NCBI GenBank assembly: GCA_024330265.1 | Contig: JANDLT010000036.1 | Span: forward strand, 1 to 53,066 | Source of the DNA: Pyrinomonadaceae bacterium MAG19_C2-C3 | GTDB taxonomy: Bacteria > Acidobacteriota > Blastocatellia > Pyrinomonadales > Pyrinomonadaceae | Direction: 5' to 3' | DNA: 53,066 bases | Shown here: positions 52,996-53,066 of the stretch, one piece after another | Layout: each line of letters begins with the position of its first letter | How positions within the stretch are numbered: position 1 is the first letter of the stretch | Program-made: the position numbers and the translations under genes | Notes under the pieces: generated by a model | Told to the model about the DNA's origin: nothing | The model's input: only the letters and a program-made list of their open reading frames with translations | Database searches by the model: none

Positions 52996-53066
52996 GTGAA
53001 GCTTGTGCAAATAAAAGTGCTGTGTTTTCACCGCGTTAGCGGTGGCTTGAATTTAGCCGTGCGTTT
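52996..53066. mobile_element. MITE-C, partial copy cut by the window edge
   Basis: Starts GTGAAGCTTGTGCAAATAAAAG and continues TGTTTTCACCGCGTTAGCGGT and TGAATTTAGCCGTGCGTTT, matching 30317-30388 at roughly nine in ten positions. It follows TTAG, the same flank seen at 30312. The rest lies outside the window, upstream of the PHP gene. Confidence 0.85.

Overview
The window looks like a chromosomal segment of a diderm, moderately GC-rich bacterium, most likely an acidobacterium (Blastocatellia-like). This is inferred from four things: an Oar-type TonB receptor with an N-terminal carboxypeptidase-regulatory domain, a VWA protein of the acidobacterial type, a DUF4912 gene close to a GH57 branching enzyme, and an LPS heptose pathway. 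No rRNA or other formal taxonomic marker is present.

Layout. 1-5.8 kb: citrate synthase, cysteine desulfurase and a PBP1B-type peptidoglycan synthase. 6.1-11.4 kb: a co-directional LPS inner-core operon (waaF, gmhB, rfaE1, a small membrane protein, rfaE2, waaC, an ICMT-like methyltransferase). 11.7-19.1 kb: a secreted DUF3108 protein, DUF4912, GH57 branching enzyme, GDPD, an AraC regulator and inositol-3-phosphate synthase. 19.3-27.5 kb: DinB protein, a wrecked Type ISP restriction-modification gene, chorismate synthase, a DUF885 metallohydrolase, a nucleotidyltransferase-fold gene between two copies of the DUF885 3' end, and an unknown 440-aa protein. 27.6-33.8 kb: RdgB, tRNA-Pro, HU, a small unknown protein with a long leader, a Nudix hydrolase, a MITE next to a frameshifted IS, an AI-2E/PerM transporter, a tRNA-Arg interrupted by a group I intron with a LAGLIDADG gene, and tRNA-His. 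33.8-53 kb: VWA and glycine-zipper secreted proteins, a metallothionein-like mini gene, lytic transglycosylase, glycogen debranching enzyme, methyltransferase, aminotransferase, APC permease, the TonB receptor, a secreted unknown protein and a PHP metallohydrolase.

The genes are mostly housekeeping, envelope and storage-carbon functions. Branching (GH57) and debranching enzymes act on glycogen. The heptose enzymes and PBP1B/SLT build and remodel the envelope.

The most striking feature is intergenic. At least seven families of long palindromic or MITE-like elements fill the gaps. Several have clear terminal inverted repeats, two copies have perfect 10-bp target duplications, and one is nested inside another. 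The best candidate for an unusual system is the intron-split tRNA-Arg carrying a homing endonuclease; the MITE families and their possible IS partner come next.
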